Shown: positions 15,220 through 23,727 of the stretch, piece after piece | How positions within the stretch are numbered: the stretch's first letter is position 1 | Layout of the letters: each line of letters opens with the position of its first letter | Source: Ignavibacteriaceae bacterium | GTDB taxonomy: Bacteria; Bacteroidota; Ignavibacteria; Ignavibacteriales; Ignavibacteriaceae | NCBI GenBank assembly: GCA_023231105.1 | Contig: JALNWB010000035.1 | Coordinates: 1-26,528, forward strand | Length of the DNA: 26,528 nucleotides | Direction: 5' to 3' | Translations under genes and position numbers: made by a program | Notes under the pieces: generated by a model | The model's input: only the letters and a program-made list of their open reading frames with translations | The model's database searches: none | What the model was told of the DNA's origin: nothing

Positions 15220-16113
15220 CTATATTATGTTCTTAATCTTAAAATAGCCATCGCCTTTATCTGGGTAACCATCCTCTAAATCAATAAAATAACCTTCGCC
15301 AACTTTCTTAGCATTTCTATTGAAAAGTGTTTTAAGATAATTTCTACTATGAAAATAATACAATCGATTATAGACATAGAACTTATTGTGGGCTTCTTCA
15401 ATATTGACGATAATTAGTTCATAGTTTTTTATCTGAAGAACTAATACTTGTGGATAGCGACCTCTTCTACGAATTATTTTACTAATTTTGAAACCTTCAA
15501 GATTCGTGTGCGCAAAGATAGAAAAGGCAATCTCCGGAATTGTTAAGAGACCATTTAGAGAATTAGTAATAAATCCAGCTTTTGCAAGATATACATCGAT
15601 TGTATTAAAAAAACACTCTTGACCAAGAATTTCAAAATAGTTTGGGATTAATTCATTTATTTCAATTGAGCTAATGTTACTACAAAACTCAAATCGACAA
15701 ATTGGTAAAGGGAATTTATAAATGTCATCAGAAAATGCTAATGGAGCTTCAAGAACATTTGATTTTCCTTTTAATGTTATTGTATCATCAACAACTAAAT
15801 GAATCTCACCGCTTTGTTTCTTTTTCTTTGAACAACCATGATATGTCAAGTGGGTTCGGGGAGTGCTTATTGTTTTTTGAGTTGTTTTACCTTTGAAATA
15901 ATGGTAACACTCAAACTCTGATGGAATTTGTATTATTAGATCAACTTTTTCATTTTCCTCAGTGAATTTGAATGCCAATATATTTTCTTGTTTGTATGTT
16001 GTTTTCAAATAATTAGTCTTTTCAGCAGAGCGATATAAATATGTGCATTTGCTTAATTCTGTGAGCACTCTCGCCTTTTCGTAATCAAATATTTCACCAT
16101 TATTCAAATTCAT
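15220..16113 (-). CDS. Hypothetical protein, family not recognised
   Basis: The protein has 297 residues, no signal peptide and no membrane segment, so it is probably cytoplasmic. I recognise no domain. Visible features are a conserved-looking block RTHLTYHGCSKKKKQSGEIHL (residues about 86-106), which resembles the 'YH-SG-IH' phrase seen in some hypothetical proteins; a basic patch KISKIIRRRGRYPQ near 211-224; and an aromatic-rich C-terminal region KFYVYNRLYYFHSRNYLKTLF. It is rich in Asn, Lys and Ile and more AT-rich than the neighbouring arg genes, which suggests accessory gene content. It stands alone between two long spacers, next to an AAA/DUF4143 ATPase. The ORF itself is convincing by length. 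Confidence 0.7.
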   Translation of the reverse strand: MNLNNGEIFDYEKARVLTELSKCTYLYRSAEKTNYLKTTYKQENILAFKFTEENEKVDLIIQIPSEFECYHYFKGKTTQKTISTPRTHLTYHGCSKKKKQSGEIHLVVDDTITLKGKSNVLEAPLAFSDDIYKFPLPICRFEFCSNISSIEINELIPNYFEILGQECFFNTIDVYLAKAGFITNSLNGLLTIPEIAFSIFAHTNLEGFKISKIIRRRGRYPQVLVLQIKNYELIIVNIEEAHNKFYVYNRLYYFHSRNYLKTLFNRNAKKVGEGYFIDLEDGYPDKGDGYFKIKNII

Positions 16114-16482
16114 TTTTGTATACCTAATTATTCTTATAATTGCACTGAATTAGTTGTTTGTGGTGTAATTATTTTCAGTTTATCGTTTTCAGAAGATAAT
16201 AGGGGAGAAGGTAAAACCCTGTTTGGTAAGAATTTTAGATATGACACTAACTCAGAAATAAAGCCACCGGATTTCTTGTTTATTTGTACGAACAAACTTA
16301 GAAGTGTTTTTGGAGATTAGCAAGAAACGGGGGAAATAATTTTTCTTACAAAAATATCCCAACAACTTCTACATTCGTTATTCCTTGTTCGGTGTTCGTC
16401 ATTTTGCATTCGCAAGGTTCTGAATACATATTTCCTTCCCCCTTCGCTGTTGACCTTTATCCATCAAACATCCCGGTAGTTT
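16114..16482. other. Gene-free spacer with a period-7 tract
   Basis: The spacer between the hypothetical gene and the DUF4143 ATPase holds the period-7 tract at 16367-16415. A plus-strand frame is open up to the TAG at 16318-16320 but has no usable start codon or recognisable motif. I see no RNA gene. Confidence 0.5.
16367..16415. repeat. Period-7 tract, TTCNNNN type
   Basis: Seven consecutive 7-mers in phase: TTCTACA, TTCGTTA, TTCCTTG, TTCGGTG, TTCGTCA, TTTTGCA, TTCGCAA. Six of seven begin with TTC while the other four bases vary. It is a degenerate tandem array in a gene-free spacer. Confidence 0.7.
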
Positions 16483-17616
16483 TTATACCTTTAGATCAAC
16501 AAATTTCCAGAAATTGTTTCTATCAATTTTATATACTGCGGCATTGTACGTCTCCGTAAAAACTTTTGGCACTTTAGTTTTTTTCTTTTCTGAGAATTTG
16601 AATTCATAACCGGTAATTACACCGGAGATTTCTTCAATGTAATCAATTTCTTTTTGATCATACGTTCGCCAGAAATAGCTGTTAACTTTTCTATTAGAAT
16701 AACTGTTTGATTTTATCCTTTCAGAAACACAAAAATTTTCCCATAATGCTCCTACGTCATTCCGCATAGAAAGAGGATTAAAATTATTGATAAGTGCGTT
16801 CCGTATCCCGTTATCAAAGAAGTAAATCTTAAATGATTTGGTAAGTTCTTTCCGAATATTCCGCGAAAATGAATTTAATTTAAATACCACAAAACTCTGT
16901 TCTAATAGATCAATATATTTTTGAATAGTGAGACTATTTACACCAAGCTTGTTTGCTAATTCGTTATACGTTACTTCGTTTCCTAACTGAAGCGCAAGTG
17001 AAACAACTAAATTTTTAAGTAATCCGGATTTTTTAATACCCTCAAATCTTAAAAGGTCTTTAAACAAGTAACTTGAAGCAAGTTCGTTAAGTTTGTTTAT
17101 AGTAGATTCCTCGTCAGCAAGAAAGATTTCGGGATAAGCGCCAAAACGAAGCAATTTATCTAATTTGGCATCAACCCCAAGCCAGTCTTCTTCACCTTTT
17201 AATTCAATCACTGAAAGAGGATAAAGCGTATGATGAATCACTCTTCCGGTCATTGGCTCTGCTGTTTTATTTGCAAGATCAAAACTTGAAGAACCGGTTG
17301 CTATTATCTGGATATTTTCGATTGTGTCTGCAATTACTTTTAATATTTTGCCAATATTAGGAATATTTTGGGCTTCATCAAGCACAATTAATTTATAATT
17401 GCCAAGAAATGTTTTAAGTTTTTCAGGCTCAGCTTCTTTTAAATTTTGCTCTACTGACAGTATTTCGCAATTCAGATAACGTCCTTCAGTGCCATATTTT
17501 TTTAATAAATCTTTAACAAGAGTGGTTTTACCAACCTGTCGGGCGCCATAAAGGATTATTGTTTTCCCTTTAAATAGGTCCTTAGAAATGCTGTTTTCTA
17601 ATAATCTTTGTATCAT
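16483..17616 (-). CDS. AAA ATPase with DUF4143 domain
   Basis: The protein has 377 residues. An N-terminal AAA_14 ATPase domain carries Walker A GARQVGKTT (24-32), Walker B KLIVLDEAQNIP (75-86) and a sensor-like IATGSSSFDL. It is followed by a winged-helix region (NEVTYNELANKLGVNSLTIQKYI) and the DUF4143 domain, whose C-terminal part resembles a nuclease-like fold (YFWRTYDQKEIDYIEE ... GYEFKFSEKKKT). The family is widespread and often carried on accessory DNA; its cellular role is not settled. It stands alone, with spacers of 369 and 191 bases on either side. Confidence 0.88.
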   Translation of the reverse strand: MIQRLLENSISKDLFKGKTIILYGARQVGKTTLVKDLLKKYGTEGRYLNCEILSVEQNLKEAEPEKLKTFLGNYKLIVLDEAQNIPNIGKILKVIADTIENIQIIATGSSSFDLANKTAEPMTGRVIHHTLYPLSVIELKGEEDWLGVDAKLDKLLRFGAYPEIFLADEESTINKLNELASSYLFKDLLRFEGIKKSGLLKNLVVSLALQLGNEVTYNELANKLGVNSLTIQKYIDLLEQSFVVFKLNSFSRNIRKELTKSFKIYFFDNGIRNALINNFNPLSMRNDVGALWENFCVSERIKSNSYSNRKVNSYFWRTYDQKEIDYIEEISGVITGYEFKFSEKKKTKVPKVFTETYNAAVYKIDRNNFWKFVDLKV

Positions 17617-17750
17617 GATGTGAAATTTACCATAAAATTTTTGATTACAGTGTGGAATTTAACTGTTTTTCATTAAAAACAATAGAAATTCCTAAAATGT
17701 TGCATCTGAATGAAATTGCCATTTTAGATGCCTCAAAAGGATTGTTTTCC

Positions 17751-17806
17751 CTGCCAACGGCAGACTGCCCTCTGCCAACTGAAGATTGCCGACCGCAGAC
17801 TGCACT
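17751..17806. repeat. Period-7 tract, CTGCCAA type
   Basis: Eight 7-mers in phase: CTGCCAA, CGGCAGA, CTGCCCT, CTGCCAA, CTGAAGA, TTGCCGA, CCGCAGA, CTGCACT. It ends directly at the ispD stop codon (17808-17810) and is much richer in GC than the surrounding spacer. Confidence 0.7.
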
Positions 17807-17807
17807 C

Positions 17808-18527
17808 TCACTTCAAAATCCTTTTCAGCATTTCAAAATCATCTTTGGTCGTAATTTTAAAATTGAGCGGTGAGCCTTCGGAAAGATTGATTTTTTTTCC
17901 ACTTCTTTCAACCAGCATTGATTCATCTGTTCCAACAAATTTTTCTTTTTTAGCTTTTTCAAAAGCAGAAAGCAATTGATTGTAACGAAAGATTTGCGGT
18001 GTTTGTATGTAGTAAATTTGTGAGCGGTTAAGGTAGGTGTGTTCTGTCTTTGTCTTTTTTAGAAGAGTATCTTTTGCCTGTAAACAAACAAGCGCGTTGC
18101 CGTTTTTTTCCGCACAGCGGATTGCCTCACCCAAAACTTTTTGCGAAAGTAAAGGGCGCGCGGCATCATGCACAATTACAAGATCATTTTTGTTTAGGTC
18201 TGCCATAATAAGCGCGTTGTAAACGGAGTCTTGCCTCTCTTTTCCCCCTTCAACAATTATGGTAAGCTTTGTCAGTTTATATTTCTTCTGAAGTTTTATT
18301 ATTCGCGGAAATTCTTCGCGGCTTGCGGCAACAATAATTTCATCAATCCTTTTGGCTTTTTGAAAAACTTCTAAAGTGTAAGCGAGAATTTCTTTCCCGT
18401 TTATTTTTAGAAATTGCTTTGGAGTAATTCCTCCGAATCTTTTTCCTTTTCCGGCAGCAGGAATGATGGCGATAATCCTGGGCAAGGATGATGGATGATG
18501 GTTGATGGTTGATGGAAGAAGTGACAT
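17808..18527 (-). CDS. ispD: 2-C-methyl-D-erythritol 4-phosphate cytidylyltransferase
   Basis: Third step of the non-mevalonate isoprenoid pathway: MEP plus CTP to CDP-methylerythritol. The nucleotide-binding motif IIPAAGKGKRFGG, followed by TPKQFLKINGKEILAYTLE, is diagnostic; the VHDAARPLLS block and GTDESMLVERSGKKI near the end are also typical. The start is uncertain. An in-frame TTG at 18579-18581 would add 18 residues that lie mostly in a period-7 repeat. I choose the ATG at 18525-18527 (239 residues, near the usual 230), but its first residues also come from a second repeat tract, and a TTG just before PRIIAII is a third option. No Shine-Dalgarno sequence is visible. It lies about 100 bases after queA. 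Confidence 0.9.
   Translation of the reverse strand: MSLLPSTINHHPSSLPRIIAIIPAAGKGKRFGGITPKQFLKINGKEILAYTLEVFQKAKRIDEIIVAASREEFPRIIKLQKKYKLTKLTIIVEGGKERQDSVYNALIMADLNKNDLVIVHDAARPLLSQKVLGEAIRCAEKNGNALVCLQAKDTLLKKTKTEHTYLNRSQIYYIQTPQIFRYNQLLSAFEKAKKEKFVGTDESMLVERSGKKINLSEGSPLNFKITTKDDFEMLKRILK
18487..18521. repeat. Period-7 tract, GATGATG/GTTGATG type, inside ispD 5' end
   Basis: Five 7-mers in phase: GATGATG twice, GTTGATG twice, then GAAGAAG. On the minus strand they encode the first variable residues of IspD (LLPSTINHHPSS), upstream of the conserved core. Confidence 0.7.
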
Positions 18528-18551
18528 AGGTACTATTAAATTATTGTTTGG

Positions 18552-18607
18552 AAATTCCAAAACACAAAACACAAATTCCAATTGTAATTTGTGTTTTGAT
18601 GTTTGGA
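18552..18607. repeat. Period-7 tract with internal 12-bp hairpin
   Basis: Eight 7-mers in phase: AAATTCC, AAAACAC, AAAACAC, AAATTCC, AATTGTA, ATTTGTG, TTTTGAT, GTTTGGA. Within it 18566-18577 (AAAACACAAATT) and 18586-18597 (AATTTGTGTTTT) form a perfect 12-bp inverted repeat with an 8-base loop. It lies between queA and ispD and could fold in the mRNA after queA, but it is AT-rich and not a classical terminator. Confidence 0.65.
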
Positions 18608-18628
18608 TATTAACTTAAAAAACTCTTC

Positions 18629-19660
18629 TTAGATGATCAACATTGCATCACCGTAGCTGAGGAACCGGTAATGTTCTTTTAAAGCTTTTTTATACGCCTT
18701 CAATACAAATTCAATCTCTCCGAAAGCGGCAACCAGCATCATCAAAGTTGATTCTGGATAATGGAAATTTGTGATCAATTTTGTTCCGATTTGAAATTCA
18801 TAAGGAGGATAGATGAATTTGTCTGTCCAACCTTTGTTGGCGCGGACGTATCCGTCAGCCGTAACACTACTTTCTAAAGCACGAACCGCGCTTGTTCCGA
18901 CAACAAAAACATTTTTATGATTTTTTTTCGCTTTGTTAATATGTTCTGCCGTACTTGCCGGAACTTCGAAAAATTCTGAATGCATTCGGTGTTTGGTTAA
19001 ATCCTCAACTTCAACCGGCTGGAATGTTCCTAATCCAATATGAAGTAATACTGGAACAATATCAACGCCTTTGTTTTTTATCTTTTCTAAAAGTTTGGTT
19101 GTAAAGTGGAGGCCTGCAGTTGGAGCTGCAACGGAGCCGTCCGTCTTTGCAAAAACTGTTTGATAATTTTCCTTATCAGCTTTTTCCGGTTCTCGTTTGA
19201 TGTATGGTGGAAGAGGAGTATGACCAATTTTTTCGATAGATGCAAATACATCGGGTCTGTTAAAACGAACGGTTCTTCCGCGGGAAGTAGTATTATCAAT
19301 AACCTCGCAGAACAAATCATCATCGAAATAAATTTTATTCCCGATTCTTACTTTGCGCGCGGGGTCAACAATAACATCCCAGATCCACTCGCGGGTATTT
19401 AATTCGCGAAGCAGGAACACTTCAATTTTAGCATTCGTTTTTTCTTTTTTCCCATATAAACGAGCTTGAATAACACGGGTATCGTTTATCACGAGAACGT
19501 CGCCCTCTTCCATATAGTTCACGATGTGGGAAAAAGTAGTGGTTTCAATAGTTTGTGTCTCGCGATTTAACACCATCATTTGGGATTTATCACGTGGATG
19601 CATCGGGTATTTTGCGATGCTCGTTTTGGGTAAATTATAACTAAATTCAGATAACTTCAT
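18629..19660 (-). CDS. queA: S-adenosylmethionine:tRNA ribosyltransferase-isomerase
   Basis: Transfers the ribosyl moiety of SAM to preQ1 in tRNA, giving epoxyqueuosine. The 343 residues are full length, with the family blocks FSYNLPKTSIAKYPMHPRDKS at the N-terminus, VLVINDTRVIQARLYGKK, 'APTAGLHFTTKLLEKI', LHIGLGTFQPV, VVGTSAVRALES, TKLITNFHYPESTLMMLVAAF and FLSYGDAMLI at the end. AAGGTG lies 8 bases before the ATG. A TATAAT at 19709-19714 on the minus strand is a plausible -10 box about 50 bases upstream, although no clear -35 box accompanies it. No other queuosine gene is near. Confidence 0.97.
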   Translation of the reverse strand: MKLSEFSYNLPKTSIAKYPMHPRDKSQMMVLNRETQTIETTTFSHIVNYMEEGDVLVINDTRVIQARLYGKKEKTNAKIEVFLLRELNTREWIWDVIVDPARKVRIGNKIYFDDDLFCEVIDNTTSRGRTVRFNRPDVFASIEKIGHTPLPPYIKREPEKADKENYQTVFAKTDGSVAAPTAGLHFTTKLLEKIKNKGVDIVPVLLHIGLGTFQPVEVEDLTKHRMHSEFFEVPASTAEHINKAKKNHKNVFVVGTSAVRALESSVTADGYVRANKGWTDKFIYPPYEFQIGTKLITNFHYPESTLMMLVAAFGEIEFVLKAYKKALKEHYRFLSYGDAMLII

Positions 19661-19708
19661 TTTCTTTCACCTTCTTAATTTGAAATAACAGAGCAAGAGC
19701 TCTTACAC

Positions 19709-19714
19709 ATTATA
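19709..19714 (-). promoter_or_regulatory. Possible -10 box of queA
   Basis: Minus strand TATAAT in the context GCTTATAATGTG, about 48 bases before the queA start. No convincing -35 hexamer is seen at 16-18 bases, so this is tentative. Confidence 0.35.
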
Positions 19715-19735
19715 AGCGCTCTTACTCTAATTAAG

Positions 19736-19751
19736 TCCCGCTTAAGCGGGA
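19736..19751. repeat. Perfect palindrome just after ppdK
   Basis: TCCCGCTTAAGCGGGA, a perfect 16-base palindrome, directly follows the ppdK stop codon (19752-19754). It can form a GC-rich hairpin in the ppdK mRNA and may slow or end transcription, but no T-run follows. Confidence 0.65.
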
Positions 19752-22544
19752 TTATTTTTTCTTTGAACCTTTTTTCTTGTGATCTTTTTTCTTATGATCT
19801 TTTCCTTTTTTGCTATGCATTTCTGTAACAACCGCACGGGCAGCAGCCAAACGTGCAATCGGTACGCGAAACGGTGAACAGCTAACATAATTCAACCCTA
19901 CTCTATGGCAGAATTCTACCGAAGAAGGTTCGCCGCCGTGTTCGCCGCAAATACCGACTTTCAGATCAGGACGTGTGCTTCTTCCTCTTTGTGTTCCGAT
20001 CTCTAACAATTGACCAACGCCTTCTTGATCAAGCGCTTCGAAAGGATCAATCGGTAAAATTTCTTTATCAACATACATCGGTAAGAATTTTCCGGCGTCG
20101 TCGCGTGATAACCCGAATGTCGTTTGGGTTAAATCATTTGTTCCGAAACTGAAAAACTCAGCGCGTTCGGCAATTTTGTCTGCAACTAAAGCAGCGCGCG
20201 GTAATTCAATCATCGTTCCAACCAAGTAGTTGATCTTTACTTTCTTTTCAGCCATAACTTCGGAAGCGACTCTGCGGACAATTTCTTCTTGAAGTTTGAA
20301 TTCAGTTGCTGTGCTTACTAACGGAATCATGATTTCAGGTTTTACTTTGAATCCTTCTTTCATTGCTTCGGCGGCAGCTTCAAAAATTGCGCGGGCTTGC
20401 ATTTCGGTAATTTCAGGATAGAGAATTCCAAGACGGCATCCTCTAAAGCCGAGCATCGGGTTGAACTCGTGCAAGCTTGACATTTTTTCATGAATTTTTT
20501 TAACGCTTACATTTAATGCTTTTGAAAGTTCGGAAATTTCCGCATCAGTATGAGGTAAGAATTCGTGCAGTGGCGGATCGAGTGTTCTAACCGTTACAGG
20601 GAAGCCTTTCATCGCTTTAAAAATTCCTTTAAAATCTTCTCTTTGGTAAGGAAGAAGTTCTGCCAACGCGGCTTTTCTGGCTTCAAGAGAATCAGAAAGG
20701 ATCATTTTTCTCATTGAAAGAATTTTATTTTCACCGAAGAACATATGTTCGGTGCGGCAAAGTCCAATACCTTCAGCGCCGAAAGCAATTGCGTTTTCCG
20801 CTTGATCCGGCTGATCTGCATTTGTTCTGATGCCTAATCTTCTAAAGGAATCTGCCCAATTCATCAAGCTGTTGTAAGTTTGAAAAACTGAAGATTCTTT
20901 TGCGCTAAGCGTTTTTGTAATAAGAACCTGGATAACTTCCGAAGGTTTTGTTTCGAGTTTGCCTTCAATAACTTCTCCGGTTGAACCATCAATTGAAAGA
21001 TATTCTCCTTCTCTCACAACAATGTCTTTATTTTCTACGCGGATCGTTCTTTCTTTGTAATCAATTTTTAAATTACCGCAGCCTGCAACGCAAACTTTTC
21101 CCATTTGACGGGCAACGAGCGCAGCGTGTGAAGTCATTCCGCCGCGTGCTGTTAAAATACCTTCGGCAGCGTTCATTCCTTTAATGTCTTCGGGAGAAGT
21201 TTCGATACGAACAAGAATTACTTTATCTCCTTTAGCAGCCATTTCTTCAGCGTCTTGCGCACTTAACGCAACTTTACCTGAAGCAGCTCCCGGACCGGCG
21301 TTCAATCCTTTAGCCAATAATCTTCCGGCGTCAATTGCTTTTTTCTTTTCGGTTAAATCGAAAATTGGTCTGAGCAATTGATTTAATTGATTCGGTTCAA
21401 TGCGGAGAAGAGCTTCTTCTTTATCGATCAATCTTTCTTTAACCATATCAACCGCCATTTTAACGGCTGCAAAACCGGTTCTCTTACCAACGCGGCATTG
21501 AAGCATCCACAGTTTACCTTGCTGGATTGTAAACTCAACATCCATCATGTCTTTGTAATGCTTTTCAAGTTTCAATCTGATGTTATCAAGTTCGCGATAA
21601 ATTTTGGCGTTATCTTTTTTCAATTCAGAGATAGGAAGCGGAGTTCTTGTTCCGGCAACCACGTCTTCACCTTGTGCATTAAAAAGATATTCACCATAAA
21701 AAAGATTATCTCCGTTTGCAGGATCGCGTGTAAACGCAACGCCTGTACCGGAATCTTCACCCATATTTCCGAACACCATTGACTGCACGTTAACCGCGGT
21801 TCCCCATGATTCAGGAATGCCGTTTAATTTTCTGTAAACGATAGCTCTATCGTTCATCCATGAGCTGAATACCGCACCAACTGCTCCCCAGAGTTGTTCT
21901 TCAGGATTTTCCGGGAAGGTGTGTCCGGTTTTCTTTTTGATCTCGGCTTTGAATTCCGCGACCAATTCTTTTAAATCATCGGCAGTTAATTCAGTATCAA
22001 GCTTAACGCCGCGGAGTTCTTTCTTTGCATCAAGAATAACTTCAAAAGGATCGTGTTCGTGTTTATCAACCGGTTTTAATCCGAGAACAACATCGCCGTA
22101 CATTTGAACGAATCTTCTGTAAGAATCGTAAACGAAGCGGGGATTGTTTGTTTTTTTAATTAATGCATCAACGGTAATATCATTTAAGCCAAGATTAAGA
22201 ATGGTATCCATCATTCCCGGCATAGAAGCGCGCGCGCCTGAACGAACCGAAACGAGAAGCGGATTTGAGGAAGAACCAAATTTCGCTTTCATTTCTTGTT
22301 CAATTTTACCAAGAGCTTTTTTTACCTGCTCTTTTAAATCTTTCGGATAAGAATTTTTGTTCTCATAATATTGAGTACAAACTTCAGTGGTAATTGTAAA
22401 GCCTGCCGGAACCGGTAATCCGATGTTTACCATTTCAGCAAGGTTTGCACCTTTACCGCCAAGCAATGCTTTCATGTCAGCTTTTCCATCAGCCTTTTTC
22501 CCGCCGAAGAAATAGACATATTGATTTTTTTTTGATTTAGCCAT
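19752..22544 (-). CDS. ppdK: Pyruvate, phosphate dikinase
   Basis: Interconverts pyruvate, ATP and Pi with PEP, AMP and PPi in the cytoplasm. The 930 residues show the N-terminal nucleotide-binding domain (LLGGKGANLAEMVNIGLPVP; RSGARASMPGMMDTILNLGLN), the phosphohistidine domain with GGMTSHAALVARQMGKVCVAG (His473), and the PEP/pyruvate barrel ending in GICGEHGGEPSSVEF with the active-site Cys. The enzyme core ends near residue 908. A tail of about 22 residues rich in Lys and His follows (MHSKKGKDHKKKDHKKKGSKKK), which is not usual in the family. AGGAG lies 11 bases before the ATG. It stands 69 bases after lpxK and could be read from that operon or from its own promoter. Confidence 0.98.
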   Translation of the reverse strand: MAKSKKNQYVYFFGGKKADGKADMKALLGGKGANLAEMVNIGLPVPAGFTITTEVCTQYYENKNSYPKDLKEQVKKALGKIEQEMKAKFGSSSNPLLVSVRSGARASMPGMMDTILNLGLNDITVDALIKKTNNPRFVYDSYRRFVQMYGDVVLGLKPVDKHEHDPFEVILDAKKELRGVKLDTELTADDLKELVAEFKAEIKKKTGHTFPENPEEQLWGAVGAVFSSWMNDRAIVYRKLNGIPESWGTAVNVQSMVFGNMGEDSGTGVAFTRDPANGDNLFYGEYLFNAQGEDVVAGTRTPLPISELKKDNAKIYRELDNIRLKLEKHYKDMMDVEFTIQQGKLWMLQCRVGKRTGFAAVKMAVDMVKERLIDKEEALLRIEPNQLNQLLRPIFDLTEKKKAIDAGRLLAKGLNAGPGAASGKVALSAQDAEEMAAKGDKVILVRIETSPEDIKGMNAAEGILTARGGMTSHAALVARQMGKVCVAGCGNLKIDYKERTIRVENKDIVVREGEYLSIDGSTGEVIEGKLETKPSEVIQVLITKTLSAKESSVFQTYNSLMNWADSFRRLGIRTNADQPDQAENAIAFGAEGIGLCRTEHMFFGENKILSMRKMILSDSLEARKAALAELLPYQREDFKGIFKAMKGFPVTVRTLDPPLHEFLPHTDAEISELSKALNVSVKKIHEKMSSLHEFNPMLGFRGCRLGILYPEITEMQARAIFEAAAEAMKEGFKVKPEIMIPLVSTATEFKLQEEIVRRVASEVMAEKKVKINYLVGTMIELPRAALVADKIAERAEFFSFGTNDLTQTTFGLSRDDAGKFLPMYVDKEILPIDPFEALDQEGVGQLLEIGTQRGRSTRPDLKVGICGEHGGEPSSVEFCHRVGLNYVSCSPFRVPIARLAAARAVVTEMHSKKGKDHKKKDHKKKGSKKK

Positions 22545-22613
22545 AAGTAGGAATTCTCCTATATTTTTTTGTTACTCTTTTTTAGATACTTTGAACCTGT
22601 AAGTATCAATAAA

Positions 22614-23723
22614 TTATTTCTTTTTTGGTTCACTAAGTTTTTTGAAAATTTCATTTGTAAATTCTTCTTCTTTATCAAACTGTAATTCTATTTTAAGATA
22701 AAAGATATCGATGTCATCAAGTTCTTTTTTGAATTGCATCAATTTTACCGCGTCTTTCTGCGTGGTTATTACCGAGTGCACATTTGTAGCGTAAAATTGC
22801 TTCCGGATATTTTGAATATCTTCCGACGTATAAAATTTATGGTCGCGAAAAATCATCCGGTTCTCCGTATCAATATTTAATTGCTCAAGCGCTTTAAAGA
22901 ACGAGTGCGGATTTGCAATACCGCTAATAACCAAACTTTTTTGTCCTTCAAATTCTTTCGCCTCATAAAGCGTTTTCTTTTTTATATCGAAAAAACCTTT
23001 AGCCGAATAACGCGCGGTAAAAACTTTTCTATCTTGTCCGCAACAGCGCTTTGAATCCTTCTTAAAATATTTTTGAAGACGTTCCGGAATTTCTTTTTGT
23101 TCGGAAAATTTTCTATTCAACACAATAATGTCTGCGCGTTTAGTTGAAGAAAAATCTTCGCGAAGTAAACCGGTCGGTAAAAATGTTCTGCGTAACGGAC
23201 TCGCTTCCAACAAAAACCGTTGTTCAAATATCAGAATATCCAAATCCCTAAATATCCACCGGTGCTGAAATGCATCATCTAAAACAAGCGTATCAACTTC
23301 CGACTTTGCGAGAAGTTGTTTAGCGCCTTTAACACGGCTTTCGCTAACTGCAGCCGGAACAGAACATTCAAGCACCGTTTGATAAATTTCATCACCACAG
23401 TCTTCAATATTTGTTTTGATTCCATTTCCGTCGGAGACAAAAACGAAACCACTTGTTTTTCTTCCGTAGCCACGGCTTAAGACTGCAACTTTTTTCCCGT
23501 TTTGCTTTAGCAATTTTGTTAGATAAATAACAAGCGGTGTTTTTCCACTGCCGCCTACGGTTAAATTACCAACACTGATAACCGTTGCCTCAACTTTAGT
23601 TGAAGGAAATATTTTTACATCAAATAAAAAATTTCTGATTACGGTAATAAGAACATAAACCGGAACAAGCGGCAAAGTTGCTAACCGCAAAGCGTCAACT
23701 ATTTTTCGTTTGTTTATCTTCAC
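22614..23723 (-). CDS. lpxK: Tetraacyldisaccharide 4'-kinase
   Basis: Adds the 4'-phosphate to the lipid A disaccharide at the inner membrane. Of the 369 residues, an N-terminal hydrophobic segment (LATLPLVPVYVLITVI) anchors the protein, followed by Walker A GNLTVGGSGKTP (52-63), VAVLSRGYGRKTSG, and the DDAFQHRW block with its conserved acidic residues. The C-terminal half contains ISGIANPHSFFKAL and VITTQKDAVKL, both typical. It starts 4 bases after the DUF374 acyltransferase and belongs to the same operon. Confidence 0.97.
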   Translation of the reverse strand: MKINKRKIVDALRLATLPLVPVYVLITVIRNFLFDVKIFPSTKVEATVISVGNLTVGGSGKTPLVIYLTKLLKQNGKKVAVLSRGYGRKTSGFVFVSDGNGIKTNIEDCGDEIYQTVLECSVPAAVSESRVKGAKQLLAKSEVDTLVLDDAFQHRWIFRDLDILIFEQRFLLEASPLRRTFLPTGLLREDFSSTKRADIIVLNRKFSEQKEIPERLQKYFKKDSKRCCGQDRKVFTARYSAKGFFDIKKKTLYEAKEFEGQKSLVISGIANPHSFFKALEQLNIDTENRMIFRDHKFYTSEDIQNIRKQFYATNVHSVITTQKDAVKLMQFKKELDDIDIFYLKIELQFDKEEEFTNEIFKKLSEPKKK

Positions 23724-23727
23724 TTGC

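Noticed and set aside
16140..16320. Plus-strand open frame of about 60 codons ending at TAG 16318-16320
   Set aside because: It has no ATG, GTG or TTG start with a ribosome site and no recognisable motif, and the region is AT-rich enough for this to occur by chance.
16370..16453. Minus-strand mini-ORF (MYSEPCECK...) with a GGAAGGAA-like ribosome site
   Set aside because: Most of its codons come from the period-7 tract, so it is more simply explained as repeat sequence.
16367..18607. CRISPR array
   Set aside because: The repeats are 7 bases long, degenerate and contiguous, without spacers or cas genes.
19661..19735. preQ1 riboswitch before queA
   Set aside because: The leader is short and shows no pseudoknot-like pairing with a C-rich loop and A-rich tail that would fit a preQ1 element.
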